Assembly (NCBI RefSeq): GCF_947507565.1
Contig: NC_089179.1
Location: forward strand, 2,001,747-2,065,746
Source of the DNA: Oscarella lobularis
Taxonomy: Eukaryota; Porifera; Homoscleromorpha; Homosclerophorida; Oscarellidae
Reading direction: 5' to 3'
Length of the DNA stretch: 64,000 nt
Shown here: positions 23,071-35,145 of the stretch, one piece after another
How positions within the stretch are numbered: the first letter of the stretch is position 1
How the letters are laid out: the number at the start of each line of letters is the position of its first letter
Program-made: the position numbers and the translations under genes
Notes under the pieces: model-generated
Told to the model about the DNA's origin: nothing
Databases searched by the model: none
Seen by the model: the letters and a program-made list of their open reading frames with translations, nothing else

Positions 23071-25300
23071 TTAAAGCGTAGAGACCACCTCCTGCGTGGT
23101 TACAAAGTTCGCTTTGTATGGGGACTCCGACTGAAGCATCGGCTCCGGCCGGTTGGTTTTGTCCTTGTTGCAGATATCGCATCTTTCGATTTTCTCTTGA
23201 ATTTGCACTGAGACGTTCGGCCACTCAACAGAGCAATTGGCTCGGGCTCGGCATTTAACAATACCAAGGTGTTCTTCATGAAGACGCTCGACCATTTCTT
23301 GTCGACGACTGTGTGGAATTATGAGGCGGTTTCTGCGAAGGAGGTCTTCGGTGACCGAAATTTCTCCGGCTACCTTGTAGTACAGCTTCAGCTCTCCATT
23401 CAGGGCGTTGACGTCGGGCCACCCATTGGCGCAAAATTTCGCCAAGAGACTGCAGACTTCATCCTTCTTCTGCAGTTCCCAAATTTCCGCAGGCTTGTCT
23501 TCCGTGGCTGGAAGATCTGCAATTACCCCTAAGGCGTATGCTGCGGCGGCTTCCGTGAGCTCGTCGGCGGCCGGATCCGTGTTAGGCAACGGCGCGCGTG
23601 ATAGGGTATCCGGCGTAAACATCTGGGGACCGGGAACATGAGAGATTGAGAATCGATCTCTGGTCAGACGGAGGCGAAAACGCTGAACCCGTGGAGGAAG
23701 CTCATCCAGACGCTTCTCCACACTGAGAAGGGGTACCAACGGTTTGTGGTCTGTATATACGTGAAATTGCAGCAGCCCGAAAAGGTAGTCGTGGAACTTC
23801 TCACAAGCCCATGCGATGGCAAAAGCTTTTTTTCGATCTGCGCGTAGCGCTGTTCGGCTGGCTTCAGTGAATACGACGCATATGCGACTGCACGTAAACT
23901 TCCGCCTTCTCCTCGCTGGAGGAGGACCGCTCCAAGGCCGACGGATGATGCGTCCGCGGACACTATCAACTCGTCGTTGGGCAAGTAATGAGCCAGACAC
24001 GGCGGCGAACTCAAGGCATCCTTGATTTTTTGAAAGGCCGTTTGCTGTGGCGCGTCCTATAGCCACGCATTTTTCTTCGATAGAAGACTTCTAAGACGCT
24101 CTGTCAGCGACGAAAGATGAGGAATAAATTTCCCCGTGATTGACCATGCCGAGAAAGCGCCGCACGTCTTGGACCGTTAACGGCGTCGGCATGTCCGTGA
24201 TTGCTCGAACTTTGTCCGGATCACTGCGGATTCCCTCCGAGTCGATGATCTGACCCAGGTATTTCACTGAAGTAGCGTAAATGACGAATTTGGTCGGATT
24301 GAGAGTTGCTCCGTTTTTCTCCAGACGACTGCAGACCTTCCGCAACCTTTCATCGTGCTCTGCCTTAGTAGCGCCGTGAATGAGTATATCGTCCATCATA
24401 CAGACGACGCCGGGCAGGCCTGCAAGCATTTGGCTCATCTGCTTCTGAAAGTATTCAGGCGCAGATGTTATGCCGAAGGGCAACCGGTTGTACGCATACC
24501 GGCCATAAGGCGTGATAAAGGTAGTCAACTTGCGTGAGGCTTTTGCAAGAGTGACTTGCCAAAAGCCACTATTGGCATCCAGTGTGGAGAAATATTTAGC
24601 TCCTGACAACTGGGCTAGGGTGTGTTCCGCAGATGGCAACATCACTCTCTCACGCAGGACAGATTCGTTGAGCTTGCCGAGATCTACGCAAATTCTTACG
24701 CGATCGGCCGATTTGGGCACTAGCACCATGCCAGAGCACCAGTCCGTGGGTTCATCCACGCGAAAAATCACACTGGCCGCCTCCATACAATCCAGCTCAG
24801 CGCGGACCGCATCCATCAGCGGGACTGCTACGCGGCGCGGCGTTGACAGCGCGAAAGGTGTAGCATCTTTCTTCAACCGGATGGTATATTCTCCTGGGAA
24901 TGTTCCTAGTCCAGTGAAGAGATTTGGGAATTCTTTTTAATTCTCGATTGGTTCGCTTGATTCGGCTTCCGCCATTTCCTTTAGGAGGTGGAGCGCGCGA
25001 AGTGCATGACGCCCGAGAAGGGGGTGTTTCAATCCGCGTATGACGTAATCGGCTGATGTGTCTCTGCGTCATTCTTGCGCAGGGTCGTCTCGAATTTTCC
25101 GATGACACGCATACTCGTTCCTGCGGCCGTTTCGACACGCAGCGGCGTCGATTCCAGCCGTGTTGACAGCGACGTCTGATATAGTAGCTCGGGAGTCGCC
25201 GTGATGTCCGCGCCCAAGTCTAATTTGAAGGTAATTGGCGTTCGCTACACGTCGAGCGTGACTTCCCACGGTTGGTCGTCGTCGTCTCCCAACTCGCCGA
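23071..25300 (-). pseudogene. pol: Gypsy pol polyprotein, broken
   Basis: The protease has LDLGADITATPE, where the catalytic triplet DT/SG is replaced by DLG. Reverse transcriptase (24876-24091) includes RICVDLGKLNESV, KYFSTLDANSGFWQV, RLPFGITSAPEYFQ and the active-site VCMMDDILIHG. RNase H has IVSADASSVGLGAVLLQ and HVYTDHKPLVPLL in two frames. Integrase is limited to the H2C2 head (HEEHLGIVKC ... CDICNK), and the frame ends at 23071. Stop codons and shifts occur between protease and RT and within RNase H. It copied element RNA into DNA; now inactive. Confidence 0.85.
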
Positions 25301-25319
25301 GGAAAGCGGTTGCTTGCGC

Positions 25320-26094
25320 CTACGTCGGGGTTGCTGCGTTGAGATCGCGGACCGTTTTGGTGAGACACACTCTAGCGTAGTGGGCTATTTTCCCAAAGTT
25401 GGCGCATTTGGCATCAGACGCGCGGCATTTTGCTTGCGGATGACCAGGGGAGTCGCCGCATTGCATACATTTCCCTGCGGACGGTTTCGCCGACCCTCGC
25501 TGCGGCGTGTTTTGAGCTTGTTGCCCTTTTTGTGTCTGCCGCCGAGGGGTGGGAGTTCCCACCTGCTCGAGGCTCGCCGTAGGGGGTGGGGCTGGCGACG
25601 GCTGGGATTGGTTACGCACGACGGTTTGCGTGCTGGATACGAGCTCTTCTTGACGAAGGTAGCGGATCGCTTTTTCCAGCGTTATGCCGTCCTCGAGCTG
25701 CATTTTCTTCGATAGACGGGGTGGCGCGTACCGATAATTAGTTGATACATGATCTCCTTTTCCCGCCAATCGCCAAAACCGCAGTACTCCGATAGAGAGT
25801 ATAGCGCCGTTATAAATTCTTCAGCAGGCTCGTCCGCGCACTGCTGTCGCATGCGAAAGACGCAGGTTTCGTAGATGACGTTCCTTCGTTGGACGAAGTG
25901 TCCATCGAATTTTTCTCTCACGGTGTCGTAATCCTTTTTCGTCTGCCGTGAGCGAAAACGACTTGTTGAGGCCCGCCTTTTGCGCTGAGACCGGACGCTT
26001 CCCGGTATCGATCAAATCGCTCGATCCAGTCTGGCCAAGATGCCGTTCGCTTGAAGTCGAATTCATTCGGTGTTTTCAGATTGAATTCCGCCAT
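25320..26094 (-). pseudogene. gag: Gypsy gag polyprotein, broken
   Basis: An ATG at 26094 starts MAEFNLKTPNEFDF, followed by WPDWIERFDRYREASG, the usual gag opening. After a shift, another frame holds EEFITALYSLSEYCGFGDW, the capsid-like region. A third frame has a Pro/Gln-rich linker and two CCHC-like knuckles, KCMQCGDSPGHPQAKC and KCANFGKIAHYARVC; the second lacks the usual second Cys. Gag packages the RNA. Frames change at least twice. Confidence 0.78.
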
Positions 26095-26196
26095 CTACTC
26101 CTGACACCATGTGAAGTCCTGCTCTGTAGCCGTTGGGGGTGTACCCTCTTTATTGGTCTACAGGTCGAAGTCCTCTCCAAGGAAAGTTCCTCTCCT

Positions 26197-26456
26197 TAAG
26201 GTCCATTTACTTTGCCATCTTTCTGACGACGTGAGGCGTCATGGTCCATTATGGACCCACTCTTTGTTTGAATACGAATCAATCAATGGCTATCTAAGAA
26301 GGCAAATTCATGGAACCCATGATATAGAAAACAAGTAAATCCAATTAAAGCAATCTGCGTGGTGTTTTACTGGCAGCAGATTGCTGCAGCATGGATCGTG
26401 CAGTCAGATTCTGACGAGGAGAAGAAGGGTTATTTATTTTCTGGAAGTTCTAGGTA
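26197..26456 (+). repeat. Second copy of an EnSpm transposase exon segment
   Basis: This 260 bp is nearly identical to 14576-14830, including the non-coding intron that follows ENK. Differences are a handful of substitutions and small insertions. It starts sharply where the Gypsy 5' end is lost. It is therefore a fragment of a second EnSpm element, or a recent internal duplication. Confidence 0.88.
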
Positions 26457-26580
26457 GGCGCTTCAGATATTCGTCGAGCAGGAAGCAGTGGAATCTTTCA
26501 TCTTGATCGGGTAGGGCGTGCTGTACTACTCTCTTGTTTACCACTTCAAGTGGGCTCTTCCGCCTTGATTGTTTTTAGAG

Positions 26581-27054
26581 TCAAACTCCACGTACGTATA
26601 CGATTTCACTGGCTGCGCGAATTCGGGCTGCGTGCTTCAAATCGCAAAGTATGGAGTGAAGAGTGGCGGGAGGATCTTTTTCTCCGTCTTTCCTGTGCGC
26701 TTTCAGCAAGAATAACGATATCAATTTGCACAGTTCTTCATCATAACCCGCATCCAGCAAGTTCCACTTGCCTATTTCGATAGACGAGGAGCCGTTACGA
26801 TCAAGCGCGCGTTTGTTTCTGGCTCCGAGCCATTCCACGAAGACCTTTTGAGCCCATTTCGTGGTTTTCCCTGTATTGCCTGGAATAGACCTCTCCGGAG
26901 CCTTGCTCAACTCCTCGCCGGAGACGAGCGAATCAAATCTTCTCGGTGCTCTTTTCGCTTTGTTAGATTTCTCAGCCAGCGCCTGGTAGCGATTCTTGTG
27001 CTTCTTCTTTGAAGGTTGAAAGTCGTCCTCGTCGTCTGGGAGTTGTTCCTCCAT
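26581..27054 (-). pseudogene. Crypton-type tyrosine recombinase, N-terminal fragment
   Basis: The minus frame starts MEEQLPDDEDDFQPSKKKHK. It contains SIPGNTGKTTKWAQKVFVEW and FLLKAHRKDGEKDPPATLHS followed by ILCDLKHAARIR, the SAM-like N-terminal core of Crypton/KIAA1958-type recombinases (NT-x3-T-x-WA ... W ... DG..YPP.TL). The frame is open for 157 codons but lacks the catalytic C-terminal half, which is cut off at 26.58 kb. A fuller copy lies at 29.7-31.1 kb. Confidence 0.7.
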
Positions 27055-29708
27055 TAGCGAGACGCGTTGAACTACCTAGAATCCGCGCAACACTTCTATA
27101 TTTACCTACGCACGCATCAATCTATCAATCACTCGGGCGAAAATTTGGTAACGCATATCAATCATGCAAGGGGACAGCTCGTGCGAAATTGGATGATTAG
27201 CGCGTGTCAATCAAGCAAGGGAAGTGGGTTGTCTCATTCGCAGCCCAGCACACCAAACCACCCAAAAAGACGCTAACCGTATAAGTAGGTAATTACATGA
27301 GGGAAAACTCGGGCTATATGGGATTTAGCGGACCCTCCACCCTCGGGAAACCTTGTATAATTGACCATCGCTTCGCTTGGGCGATTATCGCTGTTCCCTC
27401 GGGTGTCGGGTATGTTAAAAATAACACTCGCATGGCACACGAATAATGGCGCTGATCACGCGTCATAGAAAAGAGCACCTCGTTCACTTGCAAGATTTGG
27501 GCATACGGTTTCGTCGCTGCCACTTCCATACTTTCCTTGAGAAGGTGGCAAAAGAAGTGCATACAAAATACTCAGAAGACGAGGAGCGTATATCTAGACG
27601 ATTGAAGCAGCTGATCAAGTGAGCGTTTCGAATGAAGATTGGATGTCATGCTTAACTACCTGTATACGTATCCCGCACTTATCTCTATAAATTCTAATAT
27701 GAATGACGCCGTGAACTCAATGAATTGCCGCTGATTTGCAATCAACTTGAAAAAACGCACATGTCCTCGGATTATCAATCAACTTGAAAAACTCATATAC
27801 CGTAAAGTTGGGATATTAAGTACCCATCAATTAGAGGTACCCCTTCAAGTTAAGTACCCATTTTCACGTCCACCACGATTCATCCGAATAAAAGAACCCA
27901 TTTGAATAGAAGTACCCTACGCTCATTAGTACCCATTTATTGGTTTATACTGTGCGTCAGACAAAACAGAGAAGTACGACCTTAAATCCGACAGCCTAAG
28001 AGCGGATCTTCGTCACGTTGCTGAAACCATTGTTGACAAGCATATCTTAAAGAAGACGATGTACACTGGGAATGTAGTACACCTACAACATCGGAAGTAA
28101 GGACTGCCCAAGCAAAGCATAGCTTCCTGTCTCACCCAAGAGGTGACTGGCTTGCTCCACCTTTCCTAACACGGTAGATATAGCAGCAGGGTGATGAGTC
28201 AGTAATGCGCGATAGCATTCTTGTAGAGCCGAAGGAAGGGAAAGGATAAAGTCGCGAACGTCAGCCATTGTTAGCGTGAAATCGCGCAGGTTGATCATGA
28301 GAACGATTACGACGATGATGATGATAATCATAGAAAGAAACACTTGTACTTGAAGTAAGCAAATGAACTATTGGGCATAAAAATAAGAACTTGGTCGTAT
28401 AAAGTGAAATTCTGGTAAAAACCCCAATAAAAGCTTTTCACCGATTATGTGACACTTGGTCAAAAAAACTAACACGTGATCAAAAAATATTTACGACACC
28501 TTCTCTTTTGTCCCATTCGGCGTTCCATAAGTTTGTAGTGATTGAAATAACGATATTTTGTGATGTGTGTGTAACATCAGGTCAAAAAGTATAAGCAACA
28601 GTGTGTTTGAGACAGGGTCTAATATGATGTCGATTGAGAGACAGTGGAAGCATGGGTCTGTTCGTAGCAGTGAAGGGATTGATGGGGAAGGGTGTGAGTC
28701 AACGGGTGGGTCGCGACTGCTGCGGGTGCTGGGCCCCTGCGGTGCCGTAATTAGGAAATGAGAAGGTAAGAACTGAATTGGTCCGTGAAATACCTTCTTT
28801 GATTCGCGAGAAGTTTAGGGATTGGAGGTAAACAGCGATGTTGGGAAATGTGAAATGCGCATGCGTAGGTGATGTTAAACAAAACTTTTACTTATTTTGA
28901 GAAATGCAGAAGAGAAGAAGACAGTAATGTTTGAGAATTTTTGAAAGAGTTACAGATTATAGAGCAGATGGCATCGTGGTCATTCGTAAACATTTGAAGT
29001 TCATTGCCTCATTACTGAAAGTCTTCACCGTCGCTGAGGACAAAGTCGTGGTGAAAACGGCGAGAAGGAACACGACGGCGTCAAGACGAGGTTCGCGGTT
29101 TTGAGTCGGGTTCTTCAGGAAAAGAAAGTTTGCGGCGGGCTTTATTAGTGGATGCCGCGAAGCGTGTCTGTCTTGGTTGAAGGCGTCATAGGAGGACGTT
29201 TTTGTTTTAGTTGTAATTGATTTCTGGGTGAATGGAGAATGCACGGGAGAGTTTTGATATGGAGAGGACGACGGTCTTTGATGAGTCATGGTTGAAATTT
29301 TCATTTCGTTCTAATGTGAGGAAGATCCGAGGAGAAACAGACGTGATTAACTTGTTTTTGTTGTAGTGCAAGTTAAATGCGGCGCATCGATGACGGTTTC
29401 AGGTGTGATGTCAGATGAAACAATGTGATTCTGGTAACGCCTTTTTAGCATGCGGTTATTAATCTTTTGTCGCCGCTAGTAGCTGTGCACTTCTCACGTA
29501 TTCGAGGACCCGTGAAGATGAAAAAAGGTGAAGGAGAAGAAATGACCTAAGTGGAGATGGTGCGAGAGATGCGATGGGTACCTTGGAGGTGTCATTTAGA
29601 AGTGTGGTGGGTGCGGACATAGATAGAAGAGAAAGGGATGGGCTACTCAATGCTCACATTTAACCTACAACCAACCGTACGCAACAAGTGCAAGGCATGC
29701 AGTTACTT
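27055..29708. other. Region without a recognised gene; repeated GTACCCAT motif
   Basis: At 27824-27945 TAAGTACCCAT and close variants occur five times. CAATCAACTTGAAAAA occurs twice at ~27739 and ~27776. A CCCTCGGGTGTCGG motif at ~27395 recurs at ~31258, both upstream of Crypton genes. A minus frame at 28083-28343 (a hydrophobic start, then ADVRDFILSLPSALQ) is unrecognised. Confidence 0.4.
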
Positions 29709-31142
29709 TAAGTAGAAATTGAATGTGAACGACGCGGGGCCGGCGTGATTCGACGACGCGGCGACGCTACCGCGCTCGGACGAGGCGGCGGCGCTTGAGC
29801 GATCCGAAGGATCGGTGCTATACGATGGATCAGCGTCGGGGCTAGACGATGAATCCGCGCGATGCGATTGATCTGTCGATGAAGTGGATGCGTGAGAGCT
29901 GACGCGATGACACGATGAAGTGGAAGCGTGGGAGCTGACGCCATCCGACGGATCCGATGACGCAGCGGCGATTCGCTCGTCTTCTACACTCTCGTTCCTT
30001 TCTATATCGATCCTACATCTGCGGAAAACGATGCTTCTTTCGTCGTCGAGCAAATTACAGATGATACTGCCTTCAGCTGCGACGTCGTCGGTCGTTCATA
30101 CACACTGAGAGCCTCTAGCGATAGGTGTGCAGTCCGCTCTTGTACTAGCATTTCCGGGACTCCTTTGGCAAACATTTTGGACACTCCTGTTGCTCTCAGG
30201 CTGTGATTCGTTTGTCGGCCGCCCGATATTCCTGCCGCCGCGAACATGCTCTTCACCATGCCCGAAAGCATGTTTTTGCCGAGGACGTATTTTCCGAAAT
30301 ACCAAGACGCTTCGGGCAAAACGGGCTTCTCTGGCAACGGCTAGAAGTAGAAGGAGTCCGAACGACAATCGGGAGGAAGCCGCGAGAGGTTCTCGTCAAG
30401 GATATGACAATGACACCTCTCACCGGCTTCCGGCACAGAATATTGAGTGACACGCTTGTTAGCGACCTTGAGATGGCTTATTCCTTCTGGATTGTTCTTC
30501 GAACCGCTTTCGACGTACGTATAAGAAACTGCCACCATCTCGCAATCGGGGGGCTTGCGAATAAGCTGTTCGCGCCGCAGCGATCGTTGCTCGTCCCCAC
30601 CTCGCAGGCAAAAGTTCTTGCCGTTCAAATAGAAAACGGCGCAAGGCAACGCTAATGGATTATGCGAGCCTAGCACTCCTTTTGGACACAGAATTTCTTC
30701 TTCCTCGTCTGCCATCGTTGCCGTGCGCTGTTTATTCGTACCGACGCCTTTCGCGTGTAGCTGACGACAGCGGTTGTCGATGACGTTTCGCAGGGGGCCA
30801 ATTTTTCGTTTTGAAAAATCGACCGGACATTCTCTGTACGCCACAGAGCAGCGAATGAAGTGTGCTCGGCGGGTAATCATGTCCTTTCGCCGCCCTTGCC
30901 TCGACGAGAAATTTTGACACCCATTGGCAGAGTTCTTCGTCGGTACCGGTAACGAGGACGTCTTCTCTTCCCCTATCCTGGGTGCATATCTTTTTGTTGC
31001 GCTCAGCGATCCACGCTCGAAACGCTTTTTCCTGCCCATTTGTTGGCGCGATCGGTGTTCTTCGGAATGAAAGCTGTAAAAAGAAAAAAGTGAAACGAAA
31101 GGGAATCAAATCCGGCCACGCGTTGCATGATACAGCGCACAA
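29709..31142 (-). pseudogene. Crypton-type tyrosine recombinase (KIAA1958/DUF3504-like), broken
   Basis: The N-terminal core has PKNTDRANKWAG, then AFRAWIAERN in a frame shifted at a run of five T (plus strand 31026-31030), and DYPPSTLHSLLCGVQR. The catalytic part has GVLGSHNPLALPCAVFYLNG, FCLRGGDEQRSL and YTYVESGSKNNP. After an in-frame TAG (~30339), LGKNMLSGMVKSM and TNHSLRATGVSKMF (catalytic Arg), ERTAHLSLEALSVYER (His and nucleophilic Tyr) follow. A Ser-rich tail ends FTFNFYLK, like KIAA1958-type C-termini. A 5' exon with a GTGAGT donor (~31153) and TTTTACAG acceptor is likely. It would catalyse site-specific recombination of the element. Confidence 0.8.
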
Positions 31143-31159
31143 CGGTACTCACCCAACCA

Positions 31160-33060
31160 TGGCTGCCAAGCACATCGATGACACTAAACGCCGAACTTTT
31201 ATATCGAGAGTATCGGGATATAAGTGGGTTATTCGCCTCGGGCCGTTATCTCGGTTTCCCTCGGGTGTCGGGGTGATAAATCCCGTATCGCCCTCGACCC
31301 CATGTGATAACCTATACATATGCATGCACATATACTGTATACATATACATGTATGTATATATAGAGAGATATATGTATATACATGTATATATTGCTGATG
31401 AGGTCGGTTCGATCGAACGTGGGTAAACCGTTGTTGTTAAGTGTTACATTGTTCATTGGCCGTTGTCTTGCACGAGACATAGAGGGTATACGTATACACA
31501 CGTCGGTGTGTGTTGTCCATCTTTCCGAAGTCATGTCGTTGTCTTCCATCTGCCTCGTTGATGTTCTGATGAACTGCGGCAACAGGGTTCCCATTTGCGG
31601 TCAGTGCGGAAAGTGTGTGCATCGCGGGCGCTGGGCGCAGAGGCGAATAAGAGACGTGCGCTCTCGTGCCCAAATTGTCGACAACCAATCGGTATGCTAA
31701 ATTTAATATGTGATGTGATTCTCGTGGCACGGCTTTTTGAGCAGATCCTAAGACCGTCGAAGCGCCGCCGTTGAAGGTTGCGGCAGCGTACACCAGCCCC
31801 GGAAGCGATAACACATTTTGAGGTCTTCCTTGACAGCGCGTACCTAGGCAGCGTCGTCCTCACACATATTCGTGCGATGTACGAGCTGCGCGAGGCGGTA
31901 GCGCGTCTGCGCGAAGACAATCGACGCATGGAGGACGACGTCGGCCGCAGTGAATATCTCGTGGACTAATTCAAAGCGTTCTTGCTTTTTTTCGCTAATC
32001 CGGGCCTGGTAATCAAGAAAAGTGTCAATACGTTTTGGATCGGAAACTTAATTGATGCGTTAATTCAGTTGCGACACCGCAGACTTAACTGCGCGCGTTT
32101 TAACAAGTTTATCATTGGTTGCAGTTTCACAAGTGTTCAAGATTTCTTAACTTTCTTTTTCTTCTTTTTTATATAGCTTTTGTCGAAATTTTGCACGTTT
32201 TGGCCTATGTATTATCCATTTGTTTCAAAATGACTGGAATCTTTGCAGCAAACAATCCTGCGCTTTCCAAAAAAGAAAACTTAATAATAAATTTTCAATT
32301 TTTTTGGATACTCCTCGACGACGTCTCGACGTCTCATTGTCAACTCTTTGATCATTACCTAGTTCACAAGGTAGTGATCGGCAAGGTTTTTAGTTCTGCA
32401 CGAAGAACCGTTAAATGATTCTTTTAGCTGTATTCGTCTATTGTTTTGAAAATTATTGCTCTACGTCGTTCTGAAACCCTTAATTAAAGTTCGTTCTCTT
32501 TCCTGACTTTAGCGGTAAGCGTTCAGTTCTTCGATGCTATCTGACCGCCTTCTAAACTACTTAAAACTATCTTACGGCTTTTATATTCACTGACCCTATC
32601 AAGAAAATCCTTTAGTAGTTTATCGAAACCGTTACAAAAACGCTTGTTTGTACCATCTCTGGTACTGTAGGCGAAAGGATAAGCTGTAATGATACAATGT
32701 GAACCTATTTTATTGTCGTCAGCCATAGTATACTTTTTTTTTGGCCAGCATTGCCTGTGCAACAGTCTGCACAATTTGGTCGCACTCCTTTTGAACAAGG
32801 TACTCTTTTTTTCTCTATCGCAACTTCTACTACTGTTGGCATTTTAGCTGGCACCAAAAATCAGCTAAAAACTTGCAAGAAGACAAAGGCGGATTTGGTA
32901 ACGAGTGAACGTGAGGAGAAGCAGCCGGCGCCTTTGAGGACTGCTGTTGTTCGCCGTCTTTAGCGACTTCTGCGACGGTAAACCCCGACTCGAATAAATT
33001 GTTTAGCACCAATACCTTAGAGAACGCGCCCTAACTCAACTTTAGAGTCTACTATTGGGT
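31160..33060. other. Region without a recognised gene
   Basis: A TATACATG-type microsatellite lies at 31310-31390. A plus frame at 31778-31969 ends in a short coiled-coil-like stretch (LREAVARLREDNRRMEDD) but is unrecognised. From 32.0 to 33.0 kb the sequence is AT-rich and without motif. Confidence 0.35.
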
Positions 33061-33114
33061 CAGGTTTTGGACCATTTTGAATCTTTTCTTAAGATTTGAG
33101 TTCTGAATGTCAAA

Positions 33115-33493
33115 GAGATTTGTCAGAACTGCAAGGAGTTTGCTCTGGCTGTACTGCGCGACCATATTGCAAAATGCCGTGTGACATGTCGAGTTACCGG
33201 TATGTTCCGATTCCGACTTCACCAGCTGACCCGTTCCAGGTTGTGTTCAAATGATTTGTATTACGCTAATAAACAACGTTATTTCCGCAGGCGAAGCCTC
33301 CAGTAAAGAGCCGGAGGGGGAGAAAAAAGTCGTGACGGAGGAGACAGATGTCAACAGGACTAACGACGACACGGAGATTGACAACTGGCTGCAGGAGACG
33401 GCGGTGACTGTTGAAGAACCGTTGCTGGAGAATGCGGCGGACAAGACAGCACCTAACAGCTACAGCAAAAGGCTCTTCAAGATGGAAAGATAA
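33115..33493 (+). CDS. Candidate exons of an uncharacterised gene with a CxxC...HxxxC finger
   Basis: A plus stretch reads CQNCKEFALAVLRDHIAKC, a zinc-finger-like C-x2-C...H-x3-C, ending at a GTATGTTCC donor (~33209). After an acceptor TTCCGCAG (33290) an acidic exon follows: GEASSKEPEGEKKVV to FKMER with stop at 33491. Further exon-like pieces are at 33731-33800 (DEPSGDEYDVCTVRA, donor GTGAGT) and 33891-33945 (EIVLWCCQDKSIIDLP). The last is cut exactly where an ISL2EU-like end begins (33947), suggesting that element landed in this gene. The finger resembles that at 20.2 kb. No function assigned. Confidence 0.4.
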
Positions 33494-34049
33494 AATCAGA
33501 TAAGTTTTTTTAACAGGTGTGCGCACATTGGCTGTTAGGAGAGAGATTTGAAAGCCGATGAGAACAGAGCCTACGCAGCGTCACTGCTTGCTGAGGAAAA
33601 AAGGTGAACATGTAGCTGTTTTGTAGTGATATTTACGCTACAGTTCTTCCAGGAGATAGACCGTGATTAACAAGAATGACGAATTAAAACAAATCACATC
33701 CTTCGTAGATCGTTCAAATCGCTATTGCAGGACGAGCCGTCCGGCGACGAATATGACGTTTGCACAGTCAGGGCTAAACTGCCTGTCTCAAGTATGAAAG
33801 TGAGTCGGTTTCGCTTCAACGACGTATTTCAGGTACAGCTGTCGTTAGTGCGGCACAATACATGTATCTGTTTCATTGTCTCTATTTTAGGAGATTGTGC
33901 TCTGGTGCTGTCAGGACAAAAGCATCATCGACCTGCCACATATAGAGGAGTTGTCGGCCACGTCACTAGTCACGTGAGTTGAAGTAGGCGTTCCCGCTGG
34001 GTGGAATACAGACACCCACCAAGCACGTTGGAACGCCCGTTCGACTACA

Positions 34050-34410
34050 TTCGCATCGAGAACCCGGCAACGCTGTAATTTGCTTGAAACCCGTTTCTCT
34101 TAGCTTTCCTTTGCGCCATTAGTTGAGTCTGTACGATACGCAAATGCTTGATACGTGGGCCACACTCAGGTATATTTAGACAGGGTGTATCCCGGCAAGT
34201 TTCAAACGGATTCCAGCGTGAATTGGCTCATTCGAAAGTTCAATCGATGCTCTTTTAGCAGTACTGAAAGAGAAAATAAATTATTGCTTCTGGCGCATGT
34301 CAGGCGATAGACTGTCTTATGTGTAAAATGAGACAAGACTTTTTTCCAAGAAAAACTAGACTCTAATATGAGGATGCACACTGAAAGATAGAGTAACTAC
34401 CACAATCTTT
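34050..34410 (+). repeat. Left arm of a long inverted repeat
   Basis: From CATTCGCATCGAGAACC to AACTACCACAAT the sequence pairs with the reverse complement of 34785-35145 at roughly 75-85 % identity, with small gaps. The best-matched block is around GCGTATCGTACAGACTC / AGAAAATAAATTATTGCTTC. Confidence 0.8.
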
Positions 34411-34784
34411 TCAATTTCTGTCGGAATTCTGATTTGAATTTGACCAATTTTAACTTAGCGGTTTTCACGGAATCTCGTCAGGGAAACGCATTAGACGTAA
34501 ATAAGTTTGCTTACTCTGAAAAGGCATTATCCTCGCGTAAGCGCGCAGCAAAGGCACATTTTCAGCAGTTCAAACTGACTTATTCAAAAATTACCAAATC
34601 TTTGCTGCAATTTTTTATAATTAGGCAGGCGAAGGGTTTGAAAGTAAGTTTACCCTTAACCTTTCTTGAAATAACAGGAAAAACTGTATATATAGAAAGC
34701 AAACTTGCGGAAGACTATTGAATACGTATCTCTGACATGAGTCACATGACCTCGTGAGAATCGCTTAGATAGGTTCCAAATGGC

Positions 34785-35145
34785 GACTGAAGTTGTGGTT
34801 ACTGTTATACCTTTCAGTAGCCATCCAAATATGAGCTCTTAAAAAACCTTGTCCTATTTTACATAGAAGACAGCCTCTCATTCAAGGCGCCTTACAAGCG
34901 CCAGAAGCAATAATTTATTTTCTCTTTTAGTAATGCTAAAAGAGCATTGCTTGAGCTTTCGAATGAGCCTATGCACGCTGGAATCCGTAAAAACTCGCCG
35001 AGATACATCCCCGTCTAAATATACCTACGTGTGACCCAATTATCAATCATTTGCGTATCGTACAGACTCGACAATTGGCGCAAATGAATGCTATGAGAAT
35101 GGGCTTTAGGCGGTACTATAGCGTTACCCGGTTCTCGTTGCGAAT
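34785..35145 (-). repeat. Right arm of a long inverted repeat
   Basis: Inverted partner of 34050-34410. The 375 bp between the arms contain only an unrecognised 95-codon plus frame (34434-34721), so this looks like a non-autonomous long-TIR element rather than a gene. Confidence 0.8.

Larger units (their letters stand above)
23071..26110 (-). mobile_element. Ty3/Gypsy LTR retrotransposon, degenerate
   Basis: Reading from 26.11 kb downwards: a TGG-starting primer-binding-like site (TGGTGTCAGGAGT, ~26110), gag, retropepsin, reverse transcriptase, RNase H and the zinc-binding head of integrase. The order PR-RT-RH-IN is the Gypsy order. The integrase core is missing: the frame stops at 23071. 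An AATAAA lies at ~26150 on the minus strand in what may be the 5' LTR, which is cut at 26196 by a fragment of the EnSpm gene. Confidence 0.85.

Noticed and set aside
23269-24014. Plus-strand frames across the Gypsy pol region
   Set aside because: Shadows of reverse transcriptase/RNase H/integrase on the minus strand.
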